Below are positions 61,964 through 64,000 of a DNA stretch of 64,000 nt, one piece after another (positions within the stretch are counted from its first letter, which is position 1; each line of letters opens with the position of its first letter). The translations under genes were made by a program, and so were the position numbers. The notes under the pieces are model-generated. The model searched no databases. It was not told the DNA's origin and was given only the letters and a program-made list of their open reading frames with translations. The stretch is from Mesorhizobium sangaii (GTDB taxonomy: Bacteria > Pseudomonadota > Alphaproteobacteria > Rhizobiales > Rhizobiaceae): assembly GCF_014207355.1 (NCBI RefSeq), contig NZ_JACHEF010000004.1, positions 310,001 to 374,000 of the forward strand, written 5' to 3'.

Positions 61964-62947
61964 TTAGCCCCTCCTCGGATGGTGGCAGGCGACGAAGTGG
62001 TCCTTGTCGACGAGCGAAAGCACGGGGCGTTCGTGGCGGCATACTGAAGTCGCCGCCACGCAGCGCGTATGGAAACGGCATCCTGACGGCGGATCGAGCG
62101 GGCTTGGCAAATCGCCCTTGAGCATGATCCGCTGGGCCGGCCGGTTGTCGACGTCGGGAACCGGCACCGCCGAGCGAAGTGCTATGGTGTAGTGATGGCG
62201 CGGCGCCGAAAAGACAGCGTCGACCGGTCCGGTTTCGACGATCGAGCCCATATACATCACCGCCACTCGCGACGAGAACTGCCTGACCACCGAGAGGTCA
62301 TGGGCAATGAACACGTAGGTCAGGTTGAACTCGTCGCGCAGATCGGCAAGCAGGTTGATGATCTGCGCCTGGATCGACACATCCAGCGCCGATACCGGTT
62401 CGTCGGCAACGATCAACCGCGGCCGCAGCGCCAGCGCGCGCGCGATGCCGATGCGCTGGCGCTGTCCACCCGAGAATTCATGCGGAAAGCGCTGGGCATG
62501 CTCGGGAAGCAGTTCGACGCGGACCAGCAGATCCTCGACGCGATCCGCCATTTCCGATCGCGACAGCTTTTCATGCACGCGGAACGGGTCGGCCAGGAGA
62601 TCGCCGACGCGACGGCGTGGGTTGAGCGAGGCGGCCGGGTCCTGAAACACCATCTGCATCTGGCGGCGTATCGGCCGAAGCTGCCGTTGCGAGGCCTTCG
62701 TTATGTCCCGGCCCCCGAATTCCAGCGACCCTGAGGTGATTTCGGTGAGCCGGACGAGGCAGCGCCCCAGCGTCGATTTTCCGCAGCCCGACTCGCCGAC
62801 GATGCCAAGCGTCTCGCCCGGAAAAATGTCGAGCGAGATCTGCTCCACGGCATGGACGATCCGCCGTTGAAAGGGCGAGCGCCCAACCGGATAGTGTTTC
62901 GACAAATCGCTGGTCCGCACCAGCGGCTTAGGCCTGGTCTCGGTCAT
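61964..62947 (-). CDS. Dipeptide/oligopeptide ABC transporter ATP-binding protein (DppF/OppF type)
   Basis: The 327-residue ATPase has Walker A GESGCGKST, signature FSGGQRQRIGIARAL and Walker B LIVADEPVSALDV. The C-terminal oligopeptide domain contains the conserved Cys cluster CRFHTRCVAATSVC, usual in Opp/Dpp ATPases. It overlaps its partner ATPase by four bases (ATGA) and is the last gene of the operon. The substrate (peptide, nickel or other) is unknown. Confidence 0.92.
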   Translation of the reverse strand: MTETRPKPLVRTSDLSKHYPVGRSPFQRRIVHAVEQISLDIFPGETLGIVGESGCGKSTLGRCLVRLTEITSGSLEFGGRDITKASQRQLRPIRRQMQMVFQDPAASLNPRRRVGDLLADPFRVHEKLSRSEMADRVEDLLVRVELLPEHAQRFPHEFSGGQRQRIGIARALALRPRLIVADEPVSALDVSIQAQIINLLADLRDEFNLTYVFIAHDLSVVRQFSSRVAVMYMGSIVETGPVDAVFSAPRHHYTIALRSAVPVPDVDNRPAQRIMLKGDLPSPLDPPSGCRFHTRCVAATSVCRHERPVLSLVDKDHFVACHHPRRG

Positions 62948-63963
62948 GCCGGGACGGCCCTGGCGGCGAGCGTCCGGCGCAGATCCTGGCGCCCATCCTG
63001 CGGAAGAAAACAGGCCGACCGGTGTCCTCCCGCGCCGCCAAGCGAAGGCTGCGCGGCACAGGCTTCATGCCGGAACGTGCAGCGCGGCCCGAAGGCGCAG
63101 CCCTGCGGCATCTGGCTCAGTTTCGGCGGACTGCCGGGAATGGCCGTCAGCCGCGCGGGACGTGGGCCGTGCATCGGCGGAATCGAACCGAACAGGCCCC
63201 ACGCATAGGGGTGAAGCGGCTCGCGGAAAAGCTGCCCCTTGCCGCCCTCCTCGACAACGCGCCCGGCATACATCACCAGCACGCGATCAGCGACTTCGGC
63301 GACCACGCCGAGGTCATGGGTGACCAGGATCACGGCGGATCCGAACCCATCGCGCAATCGAGCGATCAGCTCCAGGATTTGCGCCTGGACTGTCACGTCG
63401 AGCGCCGTCGTCGGCTCATCGGCGATCAGCAGCGCCGGATTGCACGACAGCGCCATGGCGATCACGGCGCGCTGGCGCATGCCGCCGGACAGCTGGTGCG
63501 GGTAGCGGTCGACGGCACTGTCGGGGCTCGGCAAGCCAACCGCGTCGAGCAAGTCCACCGCCCGCTTGCGCGCGGCAGTGCGCGACACACTCTCATGCGC
63601 GCGGATCTGCTCGATGATCTGGTTGCCGATCGTATGGACCGGTGTCAGCGCCGTCATTGGATCCTGGAAGATCATCGCGATCTGCCGGCCGCGAACGGCG
63701 TCGAGCGCACGGCGCTTGAGCCCCAGCAACTCCTGGCCGAGAAAACGGACTGACCCGGTGACGACTGCATTGGGGCTGCTGATCAGTCCCAGGATGGCAA
63801 GCAAGGTTTGGCTCTTGCCCGAGCCGCTTTCACCGACGACGCCGATGATTTCGCGCCGCTCGAGCGAAAACGAGACGCCGCTGACGGCAGGCACCACGCC
63901 ACCCTCCGTACGGAACGAGACGCAAAGGTTCTCGACGACCAGCAGCGGCTTGTCAGTGGGCAT
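62944..63963 (-). CDS. Dipeptide/oligopeptide ABC transporter ATP-binding protein (DppD/OppD type)
   Basis: The 339-residue ATPase has Walker A GESGSGKSQ, signature LSGGMRQRAVIAMAL and Walker B LLIADEPTTALDV, and the C-terminal Cys-containing domain (CAFGPRCTFRHEAC). The start at 63963 has GAGG 8 bases upstream and overlaps the end of the permease gene by 11 bases. A longer in-frame start at 63990 is less likely. Confidence 0.9.
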   Translation of the reverse strand: MPTDKPLLVVENLCVSFRTEGGVVPAVSGVSFSLERREIIGVVGESGSGKSQTLLAILGLISSPNAVVTGSVRFLGQELLGLKRRALDAVRGRQIAMIFQDPMTALTPVHTIGNQIIEQIRAHESVSRTAARKRAVDLLDAVGLPSPDSAVDRYPHQLSGGMRQRAVIAMALSCNPALLIADEPTTALDVTVQAQILELIARLRDGFGSAVILVTHDLGVVAEVADRVLVMYAGRVVEEGGKGQLFREPLHPYAWGLFGSIPPMHGPRPARLTAIPGSPPKLSQMPQGCAFGPRCTFRHEACAAQPSLGGAGGHRSACFLPQDGRQDLRRTLAARAVPA

Positions 63964-64000
63964 CTCTAACCCTCGGATCGATGAAGACAAAGGCGACGTC
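63953..64000 (-). CDS. ABC transporter permease, C-terminal end only (cut by window edge)
   Basis: The last 15 codons of an upstream gene are visible, reading DVAFVFIDPRVRDAH and a stop at 63953. The ending resembles the C-terminus of DppB/DppC-type permeases (x-DPRVR), which fits the operon order permease-ATPase-ATPase. The rest lies outside the window. Confidence 0.7.
   Translation of the reverse strand, partial: DVAFVFIDPRVRDAH

Overview
The window looks like ordinary chromosome from a GC-rich alphaproteobacterium of the Hyphomicrobiales, most likely Mesorhizobium or a close relative. The evidence is the high G+C third-position bias, a choXWV choline importer, a fused trpE(G) gene behind a WWW leader peptide, separate petA-petB-petC genes, a ClpS2-type adaptor, and several small intergenic palindromic repeats of the rhizobial RIME type. 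I see no rRNA, tRNA, CRISPR array, insertion sequence or prophage.

Layout. 1-8.9 kb: partial ychF, corA, two MaoC-like genes, apt, an lldD-like flavoenzyme, a class A acid phosphatase and the cytochrome bc1 operon (petABC, minus strand). 9-15 kb: a cupin, a small DUF gene, a GNAT acetyltransferase and two tandem half-size ABC exporters. 15-21 kb: trmL, soxR behind a soxbox-like site, hemF, small DUF proteins, and an overlapping minus-strand cluster of DUF1285, Nudix and CCA-adding enzyme. 21-28 kb: a tightly coupled MoxR / DUF58 / BatA-DUF4159 / large membrane protein operon. 28-36.8 kb: clpS, small exported proteins, a two-component system, choXWV, tdk and a cytochrome c. 37-43.8 kb: five co-directional genes (coiled-coil protein, unknown, AAA+ ATPase, unknown, DUF2333 membrane protein). 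This is the best candidate here for an undescribed system. 44-53 kb: fhs, an isochorismatase-like hydrolase divergent from a GlxA-type regulator, a hexapeptide acetyltransferase, DUF4126, an FAD disulfide oxidoreductase, an MFS exporter, an aspartoacylase-like enzyme and a PEP mutase/isocitrate lyase-like enzyme. 53.5-64 kb: trpL-attenuator-trpE(G), a CDF transporter, vapBC, a secreted protein made of two duplicated modules, a DsrE-like protein, an SDR, an ABM monooxygenase-like protein, an AbrB-type membrane protein and the end of a dipeptide/oligopeptide ABC operon that leaves the window.

How the genes work together. petABC make the bc1 complex. choXWV import choline or betaine. hemF serves haem synthesis. 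The two-component pair, soxR and the GlxA regulator are local regulators. In the MoxR operon an AAA ATPase is paired with DUF58, BatA-like and DUF4159 proteins, the usual MoxR partner set. In the 37-44 kb operon an AAA+ ATPase is paired with a coiled-coil protein and a membrane-anchored DUF2333 protein, which suggests an energy-driven machine at or near the inner membrane of unknown role. All calls rest on reading translated sequence and motifs; no database search was run.
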